A stretch of 64,000 bases of DNA from Tritrichomonas musculus (GCA_039105265.1 JAPFFF010000001.1:992001-1056000), one strand, 5' to 3'; shown: positions 41,091 to 52,138, counted from the stretch's first letter. The notes: generated from the letters alone by a model not told the origin. A program made the numbers and translations.

Positions 41091-41440
41091 CACATTCTTT
41101 GATGAATTGCTGATAGTTAGTCTTTAAACGGGATTCTATTTCTTTAACCAAACTGTATGTGTCATAATTTCGAATATCATGGTATACTATTTCTTTTCCA
41201 TCTCTATTGGTAAACTTTTTTGGTTCACGTTCAATGACCAAATTTTGTAGATTCTCTTTAGTGTTTATGTTGTAATGTGCACCTTTAGATTTAGCTTTAA
41301 TATATAATTTTTCACATTCAAACAGCATGCATAAAGTGATATCAATATTGGTTTAAATACTACATAATTACTATCAAATCTATCTTCATATACTGTATCT
41401 TTACTGAATAAAACATAATATTCATATGCATTTTTTTTTA
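41083..41440 (-). pseudogene. relic of the ORF1 gene of Maverick A type, in C
   Basis: The open part (81 aa, MLFECEKLYIKAKSKG) and the sequence upstream show weak similarity to the 171-aa protein at 1444-1959, and the place beside the terminus is the same. Broken, several breaks. Assignment is tentative. Confidence 0.4.
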
Positions 41441-41790
41441 ATCAACACTTTGGTGATAATTTTTTGAATGTAAACTTTAATTCAAAATTTTAAATTTGAA
41501 TTATTCTTAGAAAGTTTCAATTGAATATTTGGCGGATAATTTTTTACTTATTATAGTAGTGTACAATTGTGGTGATTTTAGGACTAAAGTCCTAACATCC
41601 CCCAATTACGTTTCTCCGCTCTGACGAGCTTCGAAACGACCCCCATGAACATCGCTCATTTAGAACCATCATCATAATTTCCGATGGTGCAATTTTTGGA
41701 ATTCAATTATTTTTTATACTTTTATTCTTTTAATTTTAATTTTTTATCCACAATACAAATAACACCAAAAATGACTAAACAAGTTGCTTA

Positions 41791-41870
41791 CGAAGCTCGT
41801 CAGAGCGGAGAAACGTAATTGAGGGGATGTTAGGACTTTAGTCCTAAAATCACCACAATTGTACACTACT
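41791..41870 (-). repeat. right TIR of Maverick C
   Basis: Inverted partner of 23653-23731, ending GTACACTACT at 41870, followed by ATAAT. Confidence 0.9.
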
Positions 41871-41875
41871 ATAAT
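41871..41875. repeat. target-site duplication of Maverick C, right (ATAAT)
   Basis: Direct match of 23648-23652. The chance level is raised by AT-rich DNA, but the position against both TIR tips is exact. Confidence 0.75.
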
Positions 41876-41975
41876 AAGTAAAAAATTATCCGCCAAATAT
41901 TCAATTGAAACTTTCTAAGAATAATTCAAATTTAAAATTTTGAATTAAAGTTTATATTCAAAAAATTATCGGATG

Positions 41976-42891
41976 AAAAATATAAAATATCTTAAAAATG
42001 TATGGTCTATGAATTCATTCAATTTTGTGCATTTTTTAGTTTTTTTCAATTTTATTTACAAAAACAAGCTTATAGTTTCGCTTTTACCAAGGGATACTCT
42101 TTTATATCAATATTTTTTCAACTTTAGCAATATTTTATGCAAAGTTAAGACATTCATTATAATTTCCAAATATTTCCCCAAAACATAATATAGTGAACTG
42201 ATTTCCAGAAATTATCGTGTTAAGATGTTTTTCCAATATTAAAATAATCAATAATATAGATTTTAATCGAAATTTTACTATATCAAATTGAATTATGAAA
42301 TTATTTGTTTTTAATTTGGTTTCAATCGAAGATGTTCCTTATATATATAATTAATAGTTTATTAATTTAATAATAATATTCATTTTCTAAGTGTTTCTTG
42401 GAATAAAATTATTTCTTTGTTTTAATAATAAATTGTTTATATAATTGAAAATTTTGAATTAGTATTTCAAATAATTGTTAATGCCAAAAACTAGTCCTAT
42501 CAAAATCACAATAATATTCTCAATTTAAAAAATAATTTTTTCAAAAGCTCTCAAAAAAATTGAAAGGACCTATTTTTTGCGATTTGTTTACAACTTTTTG
42601 AATTCATGGCCAATTATGATTAATTTTTCATTTTCTTTATAGGCACTTATTTCATGCAATAAATATAGTTCGTATCTTCATCATTATAATATATAAACGG
42701 TTTAAAAGAACAAAGAATTGCTCAAAATAAATTGAAATTTATAAAATAGTTATTTTCAAAAGGAAAATCATGATTTTATTCTTATATTAATTTTAACCAT
42801 AATAATATAATATTATTATATCTGAAAATATTTAATAAAAAATAATATCAATGGACATGTATTATGATAAAATATATAATTAGTATCTTAA
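41976..42891. other. AT-rich intergenic DNA
   Basis: Apart from the arm of the palindrome ending at 41970, I see no gene or repeat. The 71-codon frame at 41973-42188 is low complexity and not supported. Confidence 0.5.
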
Positions 42892-44214
42892 TCATGTGGT
42901 TGGAGGTGGATCATCACCTGTTTCTTTGTCTTCATCAGGTAATATAATTGGCGCTAAAGAAATATTTTGTGATCTTCTCCTGTTCGTAATAAATCTTGAT
43001 TTAGCAAGTGTTGATTGTCTACCATGTATCCTCCTGGTTGGCGCTAAACTTTCAGAACTTTGATTTGAGGTAATACTTGTAATAATTCGAACAGAACGAC
43101 TGGCTCTTATAGTAGGATGAAGCAACGAAAAGCAAGAATGAATATCTGCTTCATGCATATCCAAAGATTGAACTTTGTAGTAAAAAGCTTCGCATTTTAA
43201 AAGTCTTTTAAGAGGAGGGAAAGTTGTAATATTAAACCTATCGTTGTTCTCAAAAAGTTGTAATACTGATGATTGATTATTCATAACTGTATCATAAGAA
43301 GATGCAGAAAAAATGGTTATGCATTTTTCACCAGCACTCAAAAGATATCCATTCAAAACGCATTGATGAGCTCGAATCATTCTTATTAGTGAATTTTTTC
43401 TTAGAAATTTAATTACTGACTCGTCATTAAAAAAATATCCGCGCCCTCTCGGATTTTCATCAAACAATACATTCGATCCGTATGAAGGATCACTCCAAAT
43501 AACGTCAGTAAGAAGGTCGTTACTTTCAAAATCGTCTAGAGGACGAAGAATTAAATTTTCTATTTGATCGACATGGTCTAATTTTGGGCTTAAACCTCCA
43601 TGTATACAAAAAGTTGTCTTATTTACAAGAGCTGCGATAGGTAAATATGAAAAAGCTTTCATAAAGGCTTTATAAAGTTTTTCTGAATATCTATAACAAA
43701 ACATTGCATTGCGATACTCATCGTTGGAATCACTTTGTATAGGTAAAGATTGAGATTTTTTCATTGAAATAATTTCATTTTTAAATCCATATTTACTGCA
43801 TAAAGAATCGAATTCATGATTTCCCCTAATTAGATAAAAAATATCTGGATGTACAACTTTTAATGCGAATAAAATTGTGATGCATTCTAGAGAAAACTGC
43901 CCACGATCAACATAATCACCAAGAAAAAGAGCTTTTGAATTATTAGATTTAATAAAATGTAAAATTCGTAATAAATCATGGAAACTTCCATGAATATCTC
44001 CAACTATAACAAAATCACCTTCTAACATAATAATATTCTTTTCTTTGGCAAAAATTTGTTGCGCTTCTGAACATAAATCTACCAATAATTTTTCATCAAA
44101 AGATGGAATTGGATCCCCATTTTCTATTTTACATCCAACTGAGATAAGATTTTCTAAGGTTTCAGTGGATATAAAAGAATAGGCAGATAATATATAAGAA
44201 GCGCTTTTTTTCAT
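42892..44214 (-). CDS. PPP-family Ser/Thr protein phosphatase (PP1-like, divergent)
   Basis: 440 aa, intact, dephosphorylates Ser/Thr residues with a two-metal centre. All main motifs are visible: GDIHG (72-76), GDYVDRG (99-105), GNHE (131-134), HGG (205-207) and RAHQ (281-284). The usual SAPNY loop reads FSASSYD. An insertion of about 15 residues with Ser/Gln follows the GNHE helix (near 150-165), where PP1 has its short RRY loop. The C-terminal 90 residues are Arg/Ser-rich and unlike PP1. The N-terminal 60 residues keep the helical PP1 layout. Divergent PP1-type paralogues are abundant in trichomonads. TCATACA lies just before the ATG and could be an initiator. Confidence 0.92.
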   Translation of the reverse strand: MKKSASYILSAYSFISTETLENLISVGCKIENGDPIPSFDEKLLVDLCSEAQQIFAKEKNIIMLEGDFVIVGDIHGSFHDLLRILHFIKSNNSKALFLGDYVDRGQFSLECITILFALKVVHPDIFYLIRGNHEFDSLCSKYGFKNEIISMKKSQSLPIQSDSNDEYRNAMFCYRYSEKLYKAFMKAFSYLPIAALVNKTTFCIHGGLSPKLDHVDQIENLILRPLDDFESNDLLTDVIWSDPSYGSNVLFDENPRGRGYFFNDESVIKFLRKNSLIRMIRAHQCVLNGYLLSAGEKCITIFSASSYDTVMNNQSSVLQLFENNDRFNITTFPPLKRLLKCEAFYYKVQSLDMHEADIHSCFSLLHPTIRASRSVRIITSITSNQSSESLAPTRRIHGRQSTLAKSRFITNRRRSQNISLAPIILPDEDKETGDDPPPTT

Positions 44215-45340
44215 TGTATGATAAATTTTAATTTTTGAAAGCTTTCACAATTTAGTTTGAAATAAATATATAAAAGTTCAATACATTACAAAAGTAATTT
44301 TCCATATTCCTTAATTGATTAATTTTATAACAGATATCAAATATTGCTTTTTTGGTTGAAAATTGAGCATTTATTTATTGATGTGTAATAAATTTTATAT
44401 CTTTATATGTGATATGTTATAACCAATTATTTTTTTTTCATAAGATTTTATTTACAATTCACTATTTTTTATTTTTGAATTTGAATTATTTTCTGAATTT
44501 TATTTTTTTGAAGAATATAATCTTACAATTTTGAAAGATAGAAAGATTTAAATGAGTTGGATTTGTTTTTAAAAATAATTTTAACGAGAATAGTTTAGCA
44601 CTCATTTCATTTTTATTTGAAAAATATAATCATAATTATCATCATAAATACACAAAAATTGATAATTATAGGATTATTTTAAAAACAAAAAAGTGATTGA
44701 ATGTATGAAATAATATTAAATTTTATATTCATTAAATATATCATTAAATTTGATTAAAAGGGGGAAATCAATAAAATAATACAATGCGATTTATATTTTT
44801 CATGACAATTTACAAATTTAGTATTTATATGTACATATATTATTTTCATATTTTTCTAATAAAAAACTCTTTTTTGGCTTAGTTTCTCAAAGAATATTCT
44901 ATTTACTATAATAGAATATGCTATAAATATCTTGAAAGATTATGAATATAAAATTTAATTTCAAAACAATCATCTAATAATTGATTCAATTATAGAATCA
45001 ACTTATTTAATCAACAAGCTTGCTTTTAATGAAATAATATTTTTTTATATTATAAATATCCAAAACATTTTGTTTTGAAACACTCACAATGCTTTAATTT
45101 AGTTGATAATTTTAATAAAATTGATTAAATTCATGATGAAATAAATAAAATGAATACTTTCAATAAATTATGGAATCAATAAATTAATTAAATATAATAA
45201 GCTAACATAAGTATGCATTTTAAGCAAGTATTAAAGTATATATCAGATTATTATTATGTATTTCTTTACCTAAATATGAAAATTTGAAAATTTCTGATAC
45301 AAAGTATAAATCAAATAATTTTAAATTTATATTTTTTCTA
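44215..45340. other. AT-rich intergenic DNA
   Basis: No ORF, tRNA or transposon end recognised. Confidence 0.5.
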
Positions 45341-45665
45341 TATTTGAATATATCTCTCAAAAGAGTTAAGAAGTAATCACTTTAGAGATAAGGTTATTTT
45401 TGGAAAATTAAGAGTATAAACAACTTATTCAGAAATTTTCAAATAATTTTGTATTTATTAAAGTATAAATAATTTTCGCGTGTAAACTTACGGTTTCTAA
45501 GAATTTATTTCAAATTTTGAATGAATTATTTTTTTAAAAATCAATTTATTTTAATAAATTCAGAAAATTTCTGAATAAGTTGTTTATACTCTGAATTTTC
45601 CAAAAATAACCTTATCTCAAAAGTGATTACTACTTAACTCTTTTGAGAGTTATATTCAAATTTTA
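45341..45665. repeat. MITE-like inverted repeat, about 325 bp
   Basis: Arms of about 100 bp (45341-45445 and 45560-45665) in inverted orientation, with shared words CTCTCAAAAGAGTTAAG, AAGGTTATTTTTGGAAAATT and GTATAAACAACTTATTCAG. A few mismatches. The spacer is AT-rich. TA-like flanks are ambiguous. Probably a non-autonomous DNA transposon. Confidence 0.8.
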
Positions 45666-46384
45666 TGAACTTTGCAAAGAGTTGTTAGAACTCAATTCAT
45701 CGGGACTTTTTTACTCTTAGAATAATTATTTTAAATTTATATTTTTCTATATTTAATAATTTTACATTTCCTCTTTTTTCACAGATACGATTTTTAAATA
45801 TTAAATTATATAATAAGTTAATTATGTTTATATAATTGAGAAAATAATCTATATAAAATAATTTTAAAATATGTTTATATTGATTAATATTACATCAATA
45901 TTCTTAATATATATTATATATAATATAATATAATAGAATAATATATAAATAATGACATATAAAATCCAAAATCAAAAATAAATCTAATGATTTTCAATTA
46001 TTAAATACACCTATTAACATAATTCAAATCTTATAAAAGTCGATAATATGAATTCATTGAAAGAAAATAATATAAAATTCTGATGAATAATTTTAAAAAA
46101 AAGAATAAAAAAAAAGGATTAAACAAAAATTTATGCAGTGTAAACTGTTCTAAATGGTAGATAATCACATACATGTTTATAAGATCGCATTAGTTACGAC
46201 ATTTTGGTTTTATTGGAATTCAAATTAACATTTTCTAAACTTTTTAGAATTTTGCAGAAAAAAACAAAGGAATAAGGTTTTGATCAATAAAAAATTTGCA
46301 TTATTAATAATATTTACATTCCGTTTGAAAATTTAACATATTATCTTTTTTTTAAATTTAAATCAAAACAATTCAATTATTAAC

Positions 46385-46998
46385 AGTTAAATTAAATCAA
46401 GCTAAAAATAAAATCGTTTTCAATCAAGAAAACATTCAAAATGTTAAAAAACAACTCGAAGAAAAAGAACAGAAATTGAAAACAATAATCTTAGAAAAGA
46501 CATTGAATACATTCAGCAAGGTTTAGATATTTCTAACACTGATGCTGAAAATATGAGAAATCTTGAAATTCAATCAAAGGGAGTCAAAGGTTTGCTTGAG
46601 AGATTGAAGAAAACTGAATAAATGTGTGAAGATCAGCAAAATAAACTTTTAATATGTATAATTTAATCGTTAAATTAAGAAATAGATTAGAAAGTAATGG
46701 AATTCAAATTCCTGAAGAAGAGAAAATTGAATTTAATATTCAAAAACCGAAATCAAACATAAAAGGAAGAATAATTGAAGAATCTGCTTCTTACACAGCA
46801 GCTTTTAACGATCATTCTATCGGAATTGATGATGACAACAGTAGCGTTCATAGTCAGACAACAAGAAAAAAAACGAATGGCAAACAAAGCGAAAAAGCAA
46901 GGAACTCAAAACAAATTCAAGGTCAACAAAGTTTAACAGATACAAGCAGCAATAATAATAATATTAATGAAATTAGTACAAGTAGCGTTAATAATTAA
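46385..46998 (+). pseudogene. coiled-coil protein remnant
   Basis: Reading frames in 46385-46620 encode Lys/Glu/Gln heptads (KKQLEEKEQKLKT, GLLERLKKTE) that change frame. From the ATG at 46654 a 114-codon frame follows (LIVKLRNRLESNGIQIPEEE), ending in a Ser/Asn/Thr-rich tail. It looks like the C-terminal end of a trichomonad coiled-coil protein that has lost its start. I see no domain. The ORF at 46654-46998 could still be expressed alone. Confidence 0.45.
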
Positions 46999-47002
46999 AT
47001 AA

Positions 47003-47920
47003 ATAATACTATAAGTACAAGAAGTCTTAATAAAACAATTTCGAATGAAAATAATAATAATATTGAAATAAGCAGCAACAGCAGTATTAAAAAGGTCGAA
47101 CAACTAAATTGAATAAAAAAAAAAATTAAATAAATTTATATTTATCTTAATAAATAAATTAATTAAAGATTTTAATATATGATTTATATGTTTTATATAC
47201 AATATTATAAAATGTAATTGTTGAAATAAAGACTTTAATTAAAATTCGTTATATATCGATTTCTTATATATTTGTATCATTTAAAAAATATAAATGTCAT
47301 TTGAATGGGTATACTATGTGTTATACAAATAATATTTTGCTTTTTGACGAAATCCTTCAGTCTAATACTTTAGTAACTGAAATATTAGACTTTTTATATT
47401 TATGAAACCAATCAACTAAATCTGCATTTTTAGAAAAAATTGACATTTGATTTGGAATGAAATTCAAATATATTAGAAAGTAAATGCATATAAATAAAAT
47501 TATATTCTTCATTGGACTCCTGTAACGCCCAATTTTTTTAAAATCATCATTTAATAATTCAACAAATTCAATTTTTCTGTATTTTTGCTAAAAAATGAAT
47601 TTTTTTTTCAATAATAATAACTATTTTTATATAACACTTAATGATTTAAAATCATATAAAAAGATATCAAAAGAATTAATGATTAGAATAAATTATATAA
47701 AAAGTTATCGCTATTCTACATCTTTATAAAGTGTTATAAAATTCTTATCAAAAATAATTAAAATAAATTGAGATAAAATACTCAAATTTATTTTCTGAAG
47801 AAAATTTAACCTATACTTATATCCTTTTAGTTTTTATTTTAATTTGAATTTTGTACAATGCAAATATTTATAAAACTAATTATTATTATAATAATAAAAT
47901 ATAATTAGTGTAAACAAACC
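47003..47920. other. AT-rich intergenic DNA
   Basis: The beginning (47003-47110) continues Asn/Ser codon repeats of the preceding remnant in other frames. Nothing else recognised. Confidence 0.45.
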
Positions 47921-47994
47921 AATCATTGAGTTTTACTAAAAAATTCAGTTGTACGACCTTTAGTATTAATAACTTTAAAGAAGAATTACAAAAG

Positions 47995-48624
47995 ATGAAA
48001 AGCACTTGCGAAACTCTACAGAAAGAAAATGATCGTTTAACAAAAACTTTAAGTACAACTAAAGAAGAAGAGAAAAGGAAATATGAAGGTGAAATCAATA
48101 CTTTAAAGGAGTGTATTAACAAAATAGAAAATGATAAACAAAATTTACAACAAATTTATTTGAAGCAATCAACTCATATAAGTAACTTTCAAACTCAAAT
48201 CAGCAAACTTCAATCAGAAGCAGAAACAAAATTATCTGTAATGACAAAAAAGGTTGCTGAAATGGACAAAGGTTTCAGAAGTTTCATTTCAGCAAATGAA
48301 GGTCTCGGAAACAGCTCAAAGAAAAATAGAAAAACAATTGAAGAATTGTCTCAGAACCTTCAGGTTGCTAATAACACGATTATAACTCTTAGAGATGAAA
48401 AAGATTCATCATTGAGGATTTTATGCTCTGAATCAAATCACTCAAAAACCACAGATGACAAAATTAACAAAAATAACCTACCAAAGGATGCATCAACTGA
48501 CAGATTTCAACTCAATTTGCAACAAATGGATGAACAAGTTACATGCCAGATTGATGATGTTAAAAGTGTGAAATCATCGATATTCAAAATAAAAGTTGGC
48601 GTTTTTGGACAAAAAATTGAATAA
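47995..48624 (+). CDS. coiled-coil protein, probably 5'-truncated
   Basis: From the first in-frame ATG (47995) 209 residues are encoded. The frame is open without ATG back to 47926, so the original start is probably lost. Residues 1-150 are almost continuous heptads (LQKENDRLTKTLSTTKEEE, ECINKIENDKQNLQQ, SKLQSEAETKLSVMTKKV), followed by a charged linker. No enzymatic motif. The end overlaps the first of two copies of a 23-bp direct repeat (48581-48603, 48645-48667), a sign of local duplication. It resembles trichomonad coiled-coil surface or cytoskeletal proteins only by composition. Expression is uncertain. Confidence 0.5.
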   Translation: MKSTCETLQKENDRLTKTLSTTKEEEKRKYEGEINTLKECINKIENDKQNLQQIYLKQSTHISNFQTQISKLQSEAETKLSVMTKKVAEMDKGFRSFISANEGLGNSSKKNRKTIEELSQNLQVANNTIITLRDEKDSSLRILCSESNHSKTTDDKINKNNLPKDASTDRFQLNLQQMDEQVTCQIDDVKSVKSSIFKIKVGVFGQKIE

Positions 48625-48952
48625 CTTTGTCTGATGGCAAATACTATTCAAAATAAAAGTTGGCGTTATAAACTGGAACCACAATCTCAGTACCACGATA
48701 TAGCTTTTTCGGAAAATAAACTATGCAAAAAGCGGTATTTTTTAACTTTTTTTTAAATTTTGGGAGAAAAATAAATAAAAATCGTAAAATTTTATAAATG
48801 ATTTGATAAAGTGCGCACTTTATAAAGTCCACAATTAAGAAAGTATTTTTTGAATAGGCTCATAGAAATATTGAATGAGTTTTCAGAATTTTAACTTTCC
48901 TAATAGTGGACACACTTTAAATGTTTGTTTTTTAATAACTGCCCATATTAGA

Positions 48953-50074
48953 ATGACTGAAGAAGTTAAAACTATTGTAATTGACAATGGATCTTTTTTT
49001 TGTAAAGTAGGATTTTCATGTGAAAAAGAACCGCGTTCTAATTTTGTTTCAATTGTTGGTTATGATTATTACATCCGTAGTTTATCTCACGAAAGAGAAT
49101 ATTATGTTGGAACAAATGCAATTGAAAAAATGGGAATTTTATTATGTAAGCATCCAGTTGAAAGAGGAATTATTCAAGATTTTGAATATATGGAAAAAAT
49201 ATTTAATTACATTTTTGCAGATGAACTCAAAGTTGATCAATCTAAGCATCCGGTATTAATTACAGAAACTTCTTTAAATCCAAAAGCGACTAGAGAATGG
49301 GTAACGGAAATAATGTTTGAAAAATATAATGTACCATCTTTTTATATAGGTAACGATGCTGCTTTCTCACTATTATCAATAGGGAAACAAAATGGACTTG
49401 TATTTGAATCAGGCTATGGTGTTTCTTGTTCAGTTCCAATTTTTGATGGAAATCCACTTAAAGATGCAATTATCAGATTACCAATTGGTGGATTAGATAT
49501 GACAGATTACATGATTAAATTGTTTGGAGAATATACAAATAGATTCAACATTGAATATAAAAGGGGCCGTTTGTCTGATATAAGAAATTCAATAACATAT
49601 GTTGCATTTAATTTTGAAGAAGAAATTCAAAAAGCTGAAACAACATCAGAATGTCAAATGACTTTGAAAATATCTTCTGCTGATCCAGTAGTGTTTAATA
49701 AAGAAAGATTTATTATTCCTGAATTATTATTTAAACCACAGAATAATGGTTTGAATTGTGAAGGAATAGATAAATCAATTTATGAATCTATTACTAAATG
49801 CAAACAAGATGTTCAGGATGAACTTTTTTCAAATATCATTCTGTCTGGTGGAACATCAATGTTAAAAGGATTAAAAGAAAGAATACAAAAAGAAATTACT
49901 ATTTTATCAGGAAATAAAAAAAATATTCAAGTAACAACTCATCCAGATAAACAGTATTCGGCATGGAAAGGTGCTTCTATTTTTTCTTCTTCAGAAACCG
50001 CAAAACAATCATTTATAACACCTGACGAATATAAAGAATCTGGATCGCAAATAGTTAATAATAAATGCAAATAG
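48953..50074 (+). CDS. divergent actin / actin-related protein
   Basis: 373 aa from the ATG at 48953 (MTEEVKTIVIDNGSFFCKVGF). The frame is open upstream but only from a TTG. Phosphate-1 loop DNGSFFCKVGF (actin DNGSGMCKAGF). KHPVERGIIQDFEYMEKIFN matches the KYPIEHGI region. Phosphate-2 loop ESGYGVSCSVPIFDG (actin DSGDGV) carries E for D and Y for D, both at nucleotide-binding positions. Adenosine motif LSGGTSMLKGLKERIQKE is kept. The C-terminus lacks the actin RKCF and ends with an extra Asn/Lys-rich tail. Subdomain 2 (DNase loop) is shortened. ATP hydrolysis and filament formation are doubtful, so it may be a specialised or regulatory ARP. Intact frame. Confidence 0.9.
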   Translation: MTEEVKTIVIDNGSFFCKVGFSCEKEPRSNFVSIVGYDYYIRSLSHEREYYVGTNAIEKMGILLCKHPVERGIIQDFEYMEKIFNYIFADELKVDQSKHPVLITETSLNPKATREWVTEIMFEKYNVPSFYIGNDAAFSLLSIGKQNGLVFESGYGVSCSVPIFDGNPLKDAIIRLPIGGLDMTDYMIKLFGEYTNRFNIEYKRGRLSDIRNSITYVAFNFEEEIQKAETTSECQMTLKISSADPVVFNKERFIIPELLFKPQNNGLNCEGIDKSIYESITKCKQDVQDELFSNIILSGGTSMLKGLKERIQKEITILSGNKKNIQVTTHPDKQYSAWKGASIFSSSETAKQSFITPDEYKESGSQIVNNKCK

Positions 50075-50129
50075 TTTTTTTTAATTAATTTTTACTTGAA
50101 TAAAAAAAAAAAATGATTATTTATTAATC

Positions 50130-51170
50130 TTTTTCGAAAAATATATACTAAATCTTTAATTCGAATTTGAGCGAAAGTATTTCCTAATTCAGCAGCATAT
50201 TTATAATATTCGATTGCTTTGGCGTTATCTTTTTCAAGTCCTGTCCCTTTTTCATAAAAAAAATGCAAGATTGCACAGTGCGTTTGTATTTCCTTTTTCT
50301 GCTGATTTCTTGAAATAATCGAACGCTAAGAAAGAGTCTTATTCAAGTTTGTACAAAGCGTCCGGATTTCCCTTATCTGCAGCCATTTTATAATATTCGA
50401 TTGCTGTTTCGCTATCCAGATCAACAGCCTTTCCGTTTTCTACAACACGCCAAGATTGAACAAAGCGTTTGAATCGCCAAGTTTAGCGTCCATTTGATAG
50501 AATTCGAGACCTTTTTGAAGGTCTTGGCCAAATCCTTCACCATTTTCTAGAAGAGAAGCCAGATAGTAAAATGCTCTCGAGTTTCCAAGTTCGGCCGCCT
50601 TTCAATAACATTCGATTGCTTATGAATAATTCTGCTCAACTCCTTCACCCTTTTCGTTCAAAAATCCGAGGCAATTCAAAGCGTTCCTGTTTCCGAGATC
50701 AGCTGATCTCTTGTAACAATCGGCGGCCTTTTAGTAGTCCTGATCAACATCGGTTCCATTTTCAAAGCATTCGAATTTCCTTTAGAAATCGATTGCTAGT
50801 AATATTCAACTTTTTTTGAATAGCTCTGTTCGACTCCGTTTTCGTACAAATAACCTAGACAATTCAACGCATCAGAATTACCGAGTTTTGCTGATTGTAG
50901 ATACAAATCGAATGCTTTCTCGTAGTTCTGTTCAACTCAGAGTCCGTTGTCGTAGCAAACTCCAAGCATACACAAAGTTTCAGAATTTCCCAAATTTGCT
51001 GATTTGGAAAAATTCAAGAGACTTTGAATAGCTTTGTTCGACTCATTCTCTGTTTTCATACAAATGGGTAAGATTGTTAAATGCGTTAGAATTACAAAGA
51101 TTCCTAGATTTCTCATAAAATTCTAGAATTTTAAGGTTCTCCTTTCAAATTCAACAGTTTAAATTCAATG
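50130..51170 (-). pseudogene. Sel1-repeat gene, decayed
   Basis: On the minus strand the stretch encodes several Sel1-like repeats in shifting frames, for example DNAKAIEYYKYAAELGN and GLEKDN-like turns. It contains repeated DNA blocks such as AATCGAATGC and GAATTGAACAGAGC in complement. I see at least four frame changes or stops and no start. Codon use is richer in G and C than the intact Sel1 gene at 58148-60709, so it is a different paralogue, not a recent copy. The Sel1 fold would serve as a scaffold in such proteins. Confidence 0.75.
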
Positions 51171-51630
51171 AGATTTCACAAATAAAATATACATAAATAT
51201 CGTTTTAAAAAATGAATTAAAATATAAAATTTATACAGATATATATATATATATATATATTAATTTTATGAGAATTTTTAGTTATGTAAAATAAAAGAGG
51301 AGATTACCTGAGCATATATTAAAAATTTTTTTCTGAATTTTTTTTGTCTTTTTCATTTTTTTAATTTTTTCTCTAAAGAGGCTCCATAAACCACAGAAAT
51401 GGAAAGGATAACCAACAAATAGTGAAATTGAAAAGAATTACCAGTTTGTTATAAATCCAATCACTGAAAAAGTTAATCAATCCTTTTTGGTTTTCATGTC
51501 ACTTCAAGATTAAAAAAAATCACAATTCCTTCTTCTGTAATATCATTTTGAAAATATGCTTTCGATAGATGTTGATCAAATGAGTAATCTCTGAGTGTTA
51601 GTGCATAATCATTCAATTTTTTTTGAAAAA
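51171..51630. other. AT-rich intergenic DNA
   Basis: Contains a (TA)n run at about 51240-51260. No gene seen. Confidence 0.5.
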
Positions 51631-51642
51631 AAAGCAAAAAAA

Positions 51643-51714
51643 TACCCCCGATGGGATTCGAAACCACTCCATAAGATTAGAAGTCTTGTATGCTGTCCAT
51701 TACACTACGAGGGC
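51643..51714 (-). tRNA. tRNA-Arg (anticodon TCT)
   Basis: 72 nt on the minus strand. Acceptor GCCCTCG pairs with CGGGGGT (one G-T and one T-G pair). D-stem GTGT/GCAT. Anticodon loop CTTCTAA with TCT at 34-36 and T33. T-loop TTCGAAT. Unpaired or weak positions occur at 27-43 (C-A) and 53-61 (T-C), so it may be slightly decayed. A T run downstream (complement of 51634-51640) is a Pol III terminator. Confidence 0.85.
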
Positions 51715-52138
51715 TTCTTGTTTTTTAATTATATTTAATTTTCATCATTTTTCAAAATAATATCGCGATGAAAATTTTTAAAATATCTGATTTAATTATT
51801 TTTTTCCCCAATAGATTTTTTATTGATTTTCTATAAAAGATTTTATGAATATTTAAAGTATTTTCCAGTGTAATGATGTTACTTTTAATATATTGATATC
51901 AATGAAAATCTTATTAAATAATAAACAGAATGAATGAAATAACTAAATCTAGTTATCTTCAACAATCATGTTCTAGTCAACCTACAAATATTTCTTGGTA
52001 TTTCTTGATATTTTAAAGTCAGCAACAAAATTATCAATCTTTAACTCTCTTAACATCGCACTTTTTTATCTTTGAACAATTTACAAAAATGGCAATCTAA
52101 TTATTCATAAAATTTATTAATTTACATATATAATGTAA
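51715..52138. other. AT-rich intergenic DNA between two tRNA genes
   Basis: No further gene seen. Divergent tRNA genes lie on either side. Confidence 0.5.

Larger units (their letters stand above)
23653..41870 (+). mobile_element. Maverick/Polinton element C, complete ends, decayed genes
   Basis: 18.2 kb with TIRs of about 80 bp and a 5-bp target duplication. Left to right: polymerase (+), PD-(D/E)XK endonuclease (+), integrase (-), small basic protein (+), coiled-coil protein (+), fibre (-), 110-aa homologue (+), HNH endonuclease (-), capsid (-), amphipathic protein (+), coiled-coil protein (+), ATPase (-), two unknown genes (-) and an ORF1 relic (-). Gene order is that of A in the reverse orientation. 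It is broken, with roughly eight to ten breaks, concentrated in polymerase and accessory genes. Integrase, capsid, ATPase and both endonucleases look whole. Intermediate age: older than A by gene decay, with target duplication still exact. Confidence 0.9.
41455..41970. repeat. 516-bp palindrome at the right end of Maverick C
   Basis: Arms 41455-41633 and 41791-41970 (about 180 bp each; one mismatch and one 1-bp indel seen) around a 157-bp spacer. Each arm holds about 100 bp of flanking DNA plus about 80 bp of TIR. The right arm lies half outside the element. The left side also continues 95 bp or so of the left subterminal sequence of C in direct orientation. Confidence 0.92.

Noticed and set aside
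41973-42188. 71-aa ORF after Maverick C
   Set aside because: Low-complexity Phe/Lys/Asn frame starting inside the flank, with no homologue or promoter context.
48644-48832. 62-aa minus-strand ORF before the actin gene
   Set aside because: AT-rich, hydrophobic by composition, overlaps a local direct repeat; no support.
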